Shown: one piece after another, positions 21,190 to 30,638 of the stretch
Layout of the letters: each line of letters opens with the position of its first letter
Numbering within the stretch: position 1 is the stretch's first letter
Source: Agmasoma carcini (nom. nud.)
Lineage: Eukaryota > Microsporidia > Thelohaniidae
Assembly (NCBI GenBank): GCA_029232285.1
Contig: JAOXFI010000018.1
Span: 1-64,000 of the forward strand
Reading direction: 5' to 3'
DNA: 64,000 bases
Program-made: the position numbers and the translations under genes
Notes under the pieces: generated by a model
The model's database searches: none
Told to the model about the DNA's origin: nothing
What the model saw: only the letters and a program-made list of their open reading frames with translations

Positions 21190-21625
21190 TTTAAATTTAT
21201 GAAAAAATTAAGACGCATCCGATGATGTTGAGAGTAACGGATGTTGTTTGTCAGGTTGATGAAAGTCAATTCAAACACAAAAGAAAAATCAAATAGGTGG
21301 GTTCAGTATAATGATCTATGGGTGTTCGGTTTCACTGATACCTCATCAATACTTTCCAAAGTATACATAAAGATGTTATTGATAGAAGTTAGCTGAGGTT
21401 TATTACCTATTATCAGACGTGTCTTTAGAAAGTGTACAGTGAACCATTCTGATGAATAGCGATCATATTATATAATATATTCTCGGCTTGGGTTGATTAT
21501 CGCACAGTTAATCATAATGTTAACTTTGTTGATCCTTTAACCTCTGTTCATACTCAGAATATTGGAGAGAGGTCAAGACACGTATAAAAGCAAGAAAAGG
21601 TTTACAAACCATTAGTATAGAAGTT
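21190..21625 (+). pseudogene. Merlin transposase fragment
   Basis: Plus-strand translation gives VDESQF-x-HKRKSNRWVQYNDLWVFGFTD, the segment around the first catalytic Asp of Merlin transposases. It continues with LLPIIRRVFRKCTVNHSDEWRSY-like sequence (stop in place of W) at the second Asp, and then the NHNVNFVDP-x-x-HTQNIERGQ region with in-frame stops. Several frameshifts are present. This is a dead copy covering the central and C-terminal part only. Confidence 0.75.
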
Positions 21626-21869
21626 TTTCTAGCGGAAATAAATTTGAAAAAAATGTTTTTGTTTAGGAGGAAAATTTTACACCTGATACATGGTGGGGGA
21701 AATTTTGCCCCTGATCCATAAACACTATATATAATATCAAAATTAAAAAACATTAAAATTGATTGAAATCTTATTTGCAACGTGATTATTTTACATCTAC
21801 TCAAGTAAATAGAATTTCTATAAATCAATATACGAATCCATGTTATTTCTTGTTCTTTTTTTGAATTAT

Positions 21870-22200
21870 TCTACAAAGATTCAATATTTTGAGTATGAAC
21901 GCCATTAATTGGATTGACGATGTTTAATATGATTGACCCTTGAATGAGATAGATTTATATTATTAGTATAAATATAACCACGCTATTCATCATTCCACAT
22001 TATTGAACCATCTCCGCACATATTGCTTATTATAGGTATAAGGATAGTTGCACTTTTATTTGTAACCAATTTGATAAAATATTTTGAAGAAGAAAGATGT
22101 ATCCTCAGTATCAAATACCCATCTCTCTTCATTTTACACTCTTCACATATAATGTTTTTGTTTACATTTAAACTTTGATTCATCAATTTGACAAATCACT
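21870..22200 (-). pseudogene. Merlin transposase fragment, minus strand
   Basis: On the minus strand from about 22200 the DNA encodes CQIDESKFKCKQKH (first catalytic Asp region), RWVFDTEDTSFF, a GDGSIMWNDE block matching the G-S-x-I-x-x-D-E-W motif, and ends with NPINGVHTQNIES near 21890. A short open frame at 21983-22186 covers part of it. It lies in the orientation opposite to the copy at 21190-21625. Broken by frameshifts. Confidence 0.7.
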
Positions 22201-22462
22201 GCAGAACCACCCAGAAAATTAAGTATATATCAATTTATTTTTTCTTCGAATTTTGATATATTTTATTTGCACAGCCCCAGACAAATTAAATTCACGAATA
22301 ATTATAGTTTTGTAATATTTTCAAACAATCTAAAACACATAATAACCCTCTTGTGAAATGGTATTTTAATAACACAAAAGACCATTTTTTAAATATTTAG
22401 TAGAATTGATTTTGTAATAAATAAAAGCTATATTATCAAATTAGTTAGAATACTTAACTTCT

Positions 22463-22633
22463 TTAAATGGTTATTACAAACAGAACAGTATACAATCCTC
22501 TGTATAATGCCTTATTTCTTAGCATTTCAATCATCTTTTCAACATCATTCTGGATCGGTGAAAATTCATTTTCAAAATTAAAATGTAAAATTTTCGTTTC
22601 ATTTTCTAACCCCGTGTAATACAACCAAGCCAT
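22463..22633 (-). CDS. Possible 56-residue protein
   Basis: An ATG-initiated frame of 56 codons starting MAWLYYTGLENETKILHFNF and ending in a hydrophobic LYTVLFVITI tail. Codons ending in C or G are more frequent than in the surrounding non-coding DNA, and it sits between the transposon graveyard and the NAP-like gene on the same strand. There is no recognisable family and no CCC/AAATTT motif directly before the ATG. It could be a small membrane-anchored protein or chance. Low confidence. Confidence 0.35.
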   Translation of the reverse strand: MAWLYYTGLENETKILHFNFENEFSPIQNDVEKMIEMLRNKALYRGLYTVLFVITI

Positions 22634-23044
22634 GATTTTATTATAATGTGTAAGAGATCAATAACATTTGTCAATTTTTTTATTTACACATCTTCAAGCT
22701 TAACCTTCCCATTTTTAGCTTGTTAATATTCATATTTTTAGACGAAATATTAAAAACAGCTTATATAGTTTTTTGATTCAAATCTTCTATACATTCAAGC
22801 TATTGTACCAATTTCTTTTAATATAAGTTCCACAACTCACGTCCATAACCAGTGAAATTAAACATGAAGCGAATTCTAACCTTGAGACGAAACCTTGCAT
22901 GTCGGAGCGCGTCCCTTTTTATTGTGTTGATATGACTTAAATAAATTTTTAAGAATATGAAAAATAATACAACAATAATATATAAATTAAAATAATATAT
23001 TGATCAACTGTTATTTACAAGTCTTCCCTTAATAAAAAATTAAT

Positions 23045-23578
23045 TTATTCTATTTTTGAATAATATATCAAATTTATATAGAAATCATATAAAATATCAA
23101 ACATTTCAAGATCTTCCTCATTATTACTCATAAAAGCCAATAGTGGACAGTTTTTTTCATTATCTTTCCATACAATCTCCATCGATTGCGGCTCTTTATC
23201 ATTTAAATAAATTGTTTTTTCTAAAAATTCATTTTCAATGAACTTATTTGTATAAAAGTCAACTCTAACCTTCAAAACGTAGTTATCACAGTAACTAGCC
23301 TGTATAAATTTCACTATATCTGATAAATGATAATCTTTGTCTGTATTCAACACGAAGTCGTTGAATTCGCAGGCACTAGTTAAGGCTTTAGAGACAATGT
23401 TTTTTAAAGAATTTTTAGATAGTTCATTTAATAAAATGTCATCTCTTTCTTTAAGCATAGATTCAACCTTTTTGTGATACCTCAGCTTTAGATCCAAGTC
23501 TTCATATACATATTTATCATAAATCTCATCTAGTCTGTCTTGAATATTGGCTAATTCATCTCCTTTGTTTGTGGACAT
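23045..23578 (-). CDS. NAP/SET-family histone chaperone, short form
   Basis: 177 residues. The N-terminal helix (about 1-60, Asp/Glu/Lys-rich) fits the long dimerisation helix of NAP proteins. The stretch SKALTSACEFNDFVLNTDKDYHLSDIVKF and then YVLKVRVDFYTNKFIENEFLEKTIYL follows the NAP core pattern (helix, then the F-x-F-x-x-N-x-Y-F-x-N-x-x-L-x-K strand pair), followed by IVWKDNEKNCP as the usual WK-containing strand. The last 40 residues end without the acidic tail. NAP/SET proteins bind H2A-H2B and H3-H4 for nucleosome assembly. It is about half the size of yeast Nap1 and closer to SET or Vps75. Start ATG follows AAAAATTTATC. Confidence 0.68.
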   Translation of the reverse strand: MSTNKGDELANIQDRLDEIYDKYVYEDLDLKLRYHKKVESMLKERDDILLNELSKNSLKNIVSKALTSACEFNDFVLNTDKDYHLSDIVKFIQASYCDNYVLKVRVDFYTNKFIENEFLEKTIYLNDKEPQSMEIVWKDNEKNCPLLAFMSNNEEDLEMFDILYDFYINLIYYSKIE

Positions 23579-23778
23579 GATAAATTTTTATTTTCTAATA
23601 TTTTTTTCAATAATAACAATAGCATGTCATCATCATGTATGTTAGTAAGACTTGAAATTGTTCTTTGATAGCATTAGAATGTCGTCACTATTATATTAAG
23701 TATCCCACCTTTGTTATAAATATGTAATATAAAAAAATATAATCCATCAATTACCCCAAATTATTTATTTAAATGTAT

Positions 23779-24645
23779 TTAATTATTAAAATCGAAAATA
23801 TATTGACCATCTCGAACCATCCATCTTATTTTGTTAGCTATAATCTCATTATTGAATAATTTTGCAGCCTCAGAGACTTTATCATCTTTTTTTAAAGATG
23901 TGGTATCATACCTCTTTGATAGATCATCTAAGAACATCTCACAGTCATCAGTGTTAGCAACATAGAAGTGGCTCTTAAGCGATTCTTTAGAAATGTAATC
24001 ATAGACATCTTCAACTAGTGACACTGGATCAACCTCAGATAAATCGTAAACTTTTCTATAAACCATCGAAGGCGTGAGATCGTCGTACTCCGGACGTATG
24101 AAAGAGAAATTGATATTTAAGGCCCCTTCAATTTGTTTAGATAACCAAAACTTTCCTGAATTCTTCTGTCCAATTATACAAACATTGTTAAAAGATTTCA
24201 ATAAATCAAAATTAACAAGTTGCTTTAGTTCTTTGACTGGTTCATAAGACAAATTATCTGAAAAATTATAGAAAAGGAAAAGAGGTTTTTGCTTTGAAGT
24301 GATAAATTCTTCACAATCAACACATCTGCTCTCTTCTACATCTCTGGCATCCACCACTTCAATAAAAGCATCTACCTCATCGATGATATGGCTTAGTCTA
24401 TCAAAATATTCTGGTTCTGGCTCATCTCCTATGTGATTAGCAGCTCTTTCCATGTTCGCTTGCTTAACTTTCTCGTAAGTAATCTTTTCTTCATCAGTCA
24501 AATATGCAGACTTTGGTGCTCTTGGTACAAGCTTCGCCTTCTGCTTTTCTAACTTCTTTGACTTCCTATCTCTATTTTTTTGCAACTTTTGTACTCTCAT
24601 TCGCTTTCTTGTAGAAATTCTATTTGACTTTCTCTTCTTTGCCAT
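23779..24645 (-). CDS. Nug1/GNL3-type circularly permuted GTPase with degraded GTP site
   Basis: 288 residues, shorter than yeast Nug1 (about 520). A strongly basic N-terminus (residues 1-40, MAKKRKSNRISTRKRMRVQ) matches the nucleolar-targeting region of Nug1, nucleostemin and GNL3L. The permuted domain has VDARDVEESRC (residues 98-108), the DAR motif that opens it. The G4 position reads YNFSDN instead of NKxD, the P-loop is GQKNSGKF (159-166) with Phe for the Mg2+-binding Ser/Thr, and no DxPG is seen after it. The family acts in 60S pre-ribosome maturation. Here GTP binding or hydrolysis looks impaired or lost, so the role may be structural. It lies 200 bp upstream of the NAP-like gene on the same strand. 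Confidence 0.82.
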   Translation of the reverse strand: MAKKRKSNRISTRKRMRVQKLQKNRDRKSKKLEKQKAKLVPRAPKSAYLTDEEKITYEKVKQANMERAANHIGDEPEPEYFDRLSHIIDEVDAFIEVVDARDVEESRCVDCEEFITSKQKPLFLFYNFSDNLSYEPVKELKQLVNFDLLKSFNNVCIIGQKNSGKFWLSKQIEGALNINFSFIRPEYDDLTPSMVYRKVYDLSEVDPVSLVEDVYDYISKESLKSHFYVANTDDCEMFLDDLSKRYDTTSLKKDDKVSEAAKLFNNEIIANKIRWMVRDGQYIFDFNN

Positions 24646-25610
24646 AGTAAAATTTTTTTTTAAAAAATTTATAGTTGAATTAAAAAATATAATAAAATAT
24701 TTAAATATCTTATATTGTTACATATAATCAAGTATATTGACAAACAACTTCAACATATCACTTAAATTTATTAATTAATTGATTTTTTAAGGAGAAATAT
24801 TAATAATCAAAAATAGTTATAGATTTTGAATATTAATTTTTTAGAATATATTGAATTTATTACACAATAGACCAAAATTATGATTTATTTGTGATAATTG
24901 CATATCTAAATAGTCTTTGACATCATATAGTGTTAGATTTGATACTAAGTATAAATATCATAGTATAATTATAAATAAATGTGCTATGGTTATTAATATA
25001 TTTATATTTCTCACATGAATATTTAGATCATTCTTGATATACATCACTGACCATATACATATTTTATATTATAATTTTATTTTTAATTAATATTAAATAT
25101 CACAAAATATAAAATTATTGTTTGTTTAAGCAGATAAGTGGCTATTGTCGCAAATAAATCTAAATTTTAGTTTAACTTGTGTTCCTGGTCACCGTTCATC
25201 ATGTCAAGGGCTAAACTCTTTTATATTCAATATATTATAAAGTCTTGAGATATTAATCAATTATTTCTTAATCAACATTGGAACTACAACCACAACAGTG
25301 GCACAGATCAATATTACTAGACTTATTGAGTTTAAGTTATTTCTAGTTAGTTTAGAACACAAAAAATCAACAACCTTTAAATAAACAGTAGTGGTGCCCA
25401 GTAACAATTATATACTGAATAGATATGATTTACAGGCATATATTTGAGTTTATAAGCTTTTTAGCACTTAAAACAATCAATATAACTAAAGCAGTTCAGT
25501 TTATCTGTTTCTTTATCAGAAGATAACTTGAATATCCTCACAATAGCAACATTCTAAATTTTTGTTTACTTCATTTCTTTATAAAAATTTTGAAAATTTA
25601 AAATATCCAA
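24646..25610. other. Intergenic region between divergent genes
   Basis: 965 bp between the Nug1-like gene (minus) and the coiled-coil gene (plus). Both promoters carry AAATTT-type motifs close to the ATG. No gene is seen. A segment at 25130-25400 has a higher G+C content than its surroundings and may be an old transposon piece, without a recognisable motif. Confidence 0.45.
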
Positions 25611-27749
25611 ATGATTGAGTCAAGCTCGTTAAAAAATAACATTGAGCAATTTGCAGACATTAACGATGATATTCAATCTTTATTAAACCAGAAACCTATG
25701 AGAGAAGGTTTAAAACAGGAAAATAACAATGAAATGTTGCCTTTACTAGAAAAATTGTTAACCTCTTACGATGAAATAAATAGAGCCATAAAGACAGGCG
25801 AGGAGGAGAGAATCAAGGACAGCCTACTTAAAAACGATGTAAAGATGTCATTGGTCTGTGAAAGTTTGCTTCAGACGTTAAAGAAGAATCTTGAACATAT
25901 TAAATTCTTAGAACAGAAATGTAAAGATAGTGATAAAAAAACGCAAGATCTTGAAGAAAGGTTTTCAAAGTTAAAAGTTGATAAGTCTAGAGTGGATGAA
26001 GAACACGAATTTAAAAAAAGTACAGTAAATGAACTTTCTAGGCTTATAAGAGATCAAAAACAGAAGATTTCTGAAATAAGAAATGAATTTGATAAGAAAA
26101 AGAGCGAAACAAACCTTATAAGGGTTAGAAATGAGGAATTAGAGAATCTTAGACAAAAATCTTTTGAAAGATTAGCTGTTTATGAGAGAGAGATAAATGC
26201 TTTAAATAAATATATTAAGGAAAAGGATGATAAGCTGAAGAACTATGATAAGGAGTATAAGATTGAAATTAATAAGAATTCAGGTATAAAGAAGAGAGTG
26301 TTAGAGCTTGAAAGACAGGTTGAACAATTAAATAACAGAAATGAGGCAAAAGAGAACACTCTGGCAATAAGTAATAATGAATTATCAAAGGTGATTTTGA
26401 TAAACAAAAAAATGAAAGCTGAAAATGAAGATTATAAGAGCAAATCTGGTTACTATGAGAATCTATACAACAAAGTAAATGAACAAAATGCATATTTAAA
26501 CAAACAACTTAGTAAATATATCAAAAATAGTGATATGGACGATGTACACAAGAAATACAAGAAGCGTATTAAGAAATTAAAGAAAAAGGTTGGTGAAACT
26601 AAAAACATGCCAAAGGCTGATGAAACTACAGATGACAGTATGGAATCATTTATTAAAAGAATTGATGACTTAAGTACCAAAAATAAACAATATAGGAACA
26701 GGATAGATGAGTTGGAGTCAAAAATAGGTGATCGTTTCAAACCGACTCCAATTATTAAGAAAGATGATACAATAAAATTCAACAAACCTATTGAAAGATA
26801 TGCGCCAAGCCTTTATCAACCGAAAAATGCTTGGAGACCAATTGAAACGCGTTCCAGCGCTTACGTTCCATCTAAAAACAATGATTTTAGAAGCAATTTA
26901 GAATTTAAGAGTGATGGTTTCTATAATAAGAAAGCAGAATTTGATCGATCACTGTTCAAAAAACCCGCCGCTTCCAATTTTATAAGTACAAAAGACTTAA
27001 ATGAAGATATTGATATGATAAATGACTCGTCAGCTTCATTGATGAATGAATTGAAGATAAACAAGCCTTCAAGACTATTTAATCTTGATAATACATATGA
27101 AATAAATAATCATAAAAAAGAAGTAGAGATTGGAGAGATGGTTGAAGATGTAAAGACAGTGGAGAAGAAGGAAAATACCAATAAAGTTGATGATAATGGT
27201 GAGTCTTTGTTCAAACAGTTTTACAATGCACTATCATCAAATGTATTTAAGCTTTCTGAAAAACCTGTTGAAGTGGATAGCGGACCTGTCATAAGCGGAA
27301 ATAACTTTAAAATGGGAAACATTGAAGAGTTAGATGTTGAACCCGTCAATGAAGTCAAAGAGAAACGTGCTTATAGAAGAAAGCCAAAGACCAAACAAGA
27401 AAAAAAACAAGATAATCCTACCGTATCACTTGATAGTACTTTAAATTTTAAAAACTTAGACGCCCAAAATGAGATTAAAAGACCGGAAGATGTTAAGAAT
27501 TATAATAAATTCTTCGAGGATGATATTTCTACAGAATCAGTAAAGACTTATCACACTACATCTACTTTAAAGGATATGATTGCAAAGACTAATGAGCTTC
27601 AATCAGCCTTTGGTAAAATGGAAAAGCAGTTAGATGCTATTAAAGAAGGTGAAGGAGATTCGAAAGAAAAAATTGGAAATAGGATTAAGGAATTTGGAAA
27701 ATATTACAGTCATTGGGCTGAAGATTCAAATGGCTCTGACATTATATAA
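25611..27749 (+). CDS. Long coiled-coil protein
   Basis: 712 residues. Residues about 75-345 are almost continuous heptad-like coiled coil (Lys, Glu, Leu, Asn, Ile rich). The tail from about 375 is low-complexity and probably disordered with short conserved-looking motifs (FKQFYNALSSNVFKL; TLKDMIAKTNELQSAFGKMEKQL), the last being a second short coiled coil. There is no signal peptide or membrane segment. Such an arrangement is found in spindle-pole, kinetochore, nuclear-pore and Golgi tethers; I cannot choose. The ATG follows AAAATTTAAAATATCCAA, so the start is well placed. A tRNA-His gene follows 130 bp downstream on the other strand. Confidence 0.82.
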   Translation: MIESSSLKNNIEQFADINDDIQSLLNQKPMREGLKQENNNEMLPLLEKLLTSYDEINRAIKTGEEERIKDSLLKNDVKMSLVCESLLQTLKKNLEHIKFLEQKCKDSDKKTQDLEERFSKLKVDKSRVDEEHEFKKSTVNELSRLIRDQKQKISEIRNEFDKKKSETNLIRVRNEELENLRQKSFERLAVYEREINALNKYIKEKDDKLKNYDKEYKIEINKNSGIKKRVLELERQVEQLNNRNEAKENTLAISNNELSKVILINKKMKAENEDYKSKSGYYENLYNKVNEQNAYLNKQLSKYIKNSDMDDVHKKYKKRIKKLKKKVGETKNMPKADETTDDSMESFIKRIDDLSTKNKQYRNRIDELESKIGDRFKPTPIIKKDDTIKFNKPIERYAPSLYQPKNAWRPIETRSSAYVPSKNNDFRSNLEFKSDGFYNKKAEFDRSLFKKPAASNFISTKDLNEDIDMINDSSASLMNELKINKPSRLFNLDNTYEINNHKKEVEIGEMVEDVKTVEKKENTNKVDDNGESLFKQFYNALSSNVFKLSEKPVEVDSGPVISGNNFKMGNIEELDVEPVNEVKEKRAYRRKPKTKQEKKQDNPTVSLDSTLNFKNLDAQNEIKRPEDVKNYNKFFEDDISTESVKTYHTTSTLKDMIAKTNELQSAFGKMEKQLDAIKEGEGDSKEKIGNRIKEFGKYYSHWAEDSNGSDII

Positions 27750-27878
27750 ATAACTTGAAAAAAATGATTTTTTACAATAATTTATATTTTATTATATAAT
27801 AAATTTTTGATTAGAGAAACGGTTTATGTTTTAAAAAATATAACAATTTTATAAAATTCAAAAAAAAATTATAAAAAT

Positions 27879-27948
27879 GCGGTTTACGGGAATCGAACCC
27901 ATGTCTAGGCGGCCACAACGCCTCACTCGACCACTAAGCTAAAACCGC
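27879..27948 (-). tRNA. tRNA-His (GUG)
   Basis: 70-nt minus-strand cloverleaf. Acceptor GCGGTTT pairs with AAACCGC; anticodon arm AGGCG-TTGTGGC-CGCCT gives anticodon GTG; T arm ATGGG-TTCGATT-CCCGT has one G-T wobble. The D arm is short with a wobble closing pair. The gene has no intron, no encoded CCA and no encoded G-1, which eukaryotes add after transcription. Internal A and B boxes are readable (TAGCTTAGTGG; GGTTCGATTCC). Confidence 0.93.
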
Positions 27949-28010
27949 CATTTGTTTACATACATACAATTATTAACTGTATTATTTTATTATTTTACAC
28001 AATTATTTAT

Positions 28011-28190
28011 TTACTTTTTGTTTTCCTCATTAAGAATATCTGAAATCTTCATTACATCGTTATAGAACTTCTTAGTGATAAAATCATCCTCATCTATTGG
28101 TTGTACATGTAGTTTTTCCTTCATATATCGTATTGCTCGCTTATCTTTCTTAGTAATCCATTTCTTTTGGAATAGTTTTGAGAATTTCAT
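28011..28190 (-). CDS. Small basic hypothetical protein (59 aa)
   Basis: 59 residues, MKFSKLFQKKWITKKDKRAI at the start, basic in the first half and mixed-charge helical in the second, ending EENKK. No family recognised. Reasons to accept it: ATG start preceded by AAAAAAATTATTT, a composition richer in C and G at third positions than the flanking DNA, and a position directly beyond tRNA-His on the same strand in a gene-containing block. It falls just below common 60-residue cut-offs, so automated annotation may miss it. Confidence 0.6.
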   Translation of the reverse strand: MKFSKLFQKKWITKKDKRAIRYMKEKLHVQPIDEDDFITKKFYNDVMKISDILNEENKK

Positions 28191-28522
28191 AAATAATTTT
28201 TTTGTGCAGATTTAATAGAAGAGTTAAATTTTTTGATATCAAATAAATATTTTAAAAGTGATCTTTGTAAATATTATTACTTTAACTAGTATTTATTATT
28301 GTAATTTTGAAATAAATTATTGAGTATAAATGTTACAAGATAAATTTATAATCTTTAATTGATTTTATATTTAATCATGATGTATAATTTATGTTTATTA
28401 TAAGAAAGATTGTGATTTTTAGCTAGGAGATTAAAATACGAACTAAAATTATGGTTATTATTCGTTATTCACATACGTGACGATAAATCTTGATCAATTT
28501 AATTATATGAAATGACTTTATT
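28191..28522. other. Intergenic, nothing recognised
   Basis: A+T-rich DNA between the 59-residue gene and dispersed repeat copy B. No coding region or motif seen beyond the promoter of the minus-strand gene. Confidence 0.5.
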
Positions 28523-29032
28523 CAATAATAAAAGTTTATTTGTCCAATATGCTTGCTCAGACAAAAGTATGAAAAAAAATACAAACAACACAAAGTATTG
28601 TCAATTGGAAACCTCTCTGCCAATATTCACGTTTTTTACAAGGAATTTTAGTTATCAATAAACTTACCATAGGAGAAAAGCCAAACCAGCATATAAAAAT
28701 AATAAAATATAAAAGGGACAAAAACAAATATTAATGACCATACATTATTCGTGCTTTGGTAAAAGACAGTAGAAAAAATTGATTGTCATACTATCTTAGA
28801 TGGTGACAGTAGTACTTTAAAGATATTATACTATATTGTAGCTAGGTTAGTGCTATTACTTACGTATAACAACCAGCTTATATCTTTAAGAAGTGTGTGT
28901 TTATCGACCGCAAACCAGTTTCACAGAGTGAACAAGGTTATCTGTATCCTTACAGCTCTGCTTTAGCCTAATTAGCCATTTTTTCCAACCTTATCATTCT
29001 GTACCATTTTGAGGTGTATTCATCGCAGAACA
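28523..29032 (+). repeat. Dispersed non-coding repeat, copy B
   Basis: Aligns end to end with copy A (7419-7960) in the same orientation. Shared blocks include TATGCTTGCTCAG, AAAAGGGACA, CCATACA-TATTCGTG, ATCTTAGATGGTGACAGTA, ACTTTAAAGA, CCAGCTTATATCTTT, ATCGACCGCAAACCAGTTTC, AGAGTGAACAAGGTTATC and AATTAGCC. The intervening DNA has diverged and has small deletions, notably around copy A's 7720-7790 segment. No reading frame is conserved. Confidence 0.75.
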
Positions 29033-29660
29033 ATAATATAAATAAAATATTTAAATAAATTTGTAAATTTTTGATTATTATAGCTTTATATCAATATGTG
29101 ATTTAAAATAGAGATTAAGAACAATATTTATTTAGTAAATCTAAGATTTAAGGGTTAATTTTAGTGTAATTTTACATATTTTTATGAAAGGCAGTGTTGT
29201 ATGATTTGTAAAACTGTTAATAACAATATTATTTTGTGTTCAATAACAATATTTTATGATTAATGTTTAATAAATCATCATAATATGAGAGATTAGATGT
29301 ATAAACACAGTCTTAGTAGTCATTATATACTTAAAAGCATGTCTTTAATGTTTTGTTAAATTAATTAATTGAAATATAGTAATTAATAAATAAATTTAAA
29401 TAAGAATTGTAGTGATGAATATAAAAATAGAAAAAAATCAAAATATTTATTGAGATCTTACGGTGTTTATTATAAAGTTACATATAATAATCACATTATG
29501 TTATATTGATTAGTGATCGTTAGTTCTGCCAAGAGACCAGATCTATACATTTAGCAAAATAGAAACGTTAAAAAATAACTTATTGGGCTAAAGCAAAAGT
29601 AAGAAAATACGGTAAAACTTATTCACTTTAAGAAACTACTTGTGGTATTAAAAAATATAT

Positions 29661-29800
29661 CATATTGGCAGAGAAGGTCACTTCTGTAATTCAAAAGATA
29701 AGCTGACACGTGTGCATCGATTGCTAAATCAACTGCAACCCTATCCTTAGTATGCGTCTTTAAAGTTTTGTTGTCACCATCCTAAATGGTTCAAAAGGGT
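29661..29800 (-). repeat. Dispersed non-coding repeat, copy D (inverted fragment)
   Basis: The reverse complement of this segment reads ACCATTTAGGATGGTGACA, AAAACTTTAAAGA, AAGGATAGGGTTG, CAGCTTATCTTT and CAGAAGTGA-CTTC, matching the middle of copy A (7650-7780). It is only about 630 bp from copy B and in the opposite orientation. The rest of 29033-30638 holds no supported gene. Confidence 0.65.
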
Positions 29801-30625
29801 GAGATATTCTGTTTTTCTGCCATTTTTATTAAAGAAATATTGTTGTATGATTGTTATATCGCTTTACGTTACTTATCTATTGAATCTTACCACTTATTTG
29901 TATGATTTTTACATCTTTATCTACTTTTCTCTATAAATACTAACTATTTTTGATTTTTTAAGGAAGGTTAAAACAATTATTATTCAACATTCTTGGTGGG
30001 TTTTCGGTTTTCTGGTACAAAAAGCCTATTTATTATTTCATTTAAGCAAATTACTTTGTTTTATATAGCAGATCATCACATACAATAATGTACAATAATG
30101 TTTTTGAAACTATTTTCATAATCAAAAGACTTAAAAACATGATTTCGAACAAGCATGACCATCAATTAAGTACACCTTTGGCTAGTTTATATTATTTTTG
30201 CTGATTTCATTATTTCTACACAATAAAAATCAAATTATATAATCAGCTCAAGAATACAAAGGAGAATGCCTAAGCACATCATTTTTAATTATAATTATTA
30301 GATAACAACAGCTTCCCCCTCAAAAATCAATATATTAGACTTTAGCTAATAAATGCTACATTTATATATATTATTTAGAGACAATCCATCATAAAGCTTT
30401 AATGTTATGAAATAAACAAATTATTTAATTTTTTTAGGTTTTTTATACAAATTTTAAATAAAAACAAACATTTTGTATATTTGTATGTTTTTTACATGTT
30501 ATTTCTAATTTTCGTTATATTTAACTTATGTGCCACAGTTTATTTGAACCCCTTTACCAACCTTTGAATTAAGGGACAGTTTCTATTGGTAGAACATTAA
30601 AGGATTCAAAACATAAAAGTTTTTT

Positions 30626-30638
30626 AAATTTTACCCCC
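30626..30638 (+). promoter_or_regulatory. Start-site motif AAATTTTACCCCC (clearest example)
   Basis: AAATTTT followed by ACCCCC directly abuts the ATG of the BAR-domain gene. The same AAATTT block, then CC or CCC, then ATG arrangement recurs before most genes in the window, on both strands. Microsporidian studies describe AAATTT-like and CCC-like signals at start sites; here it helps decide which ATG is used. Confidence 0.7.
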
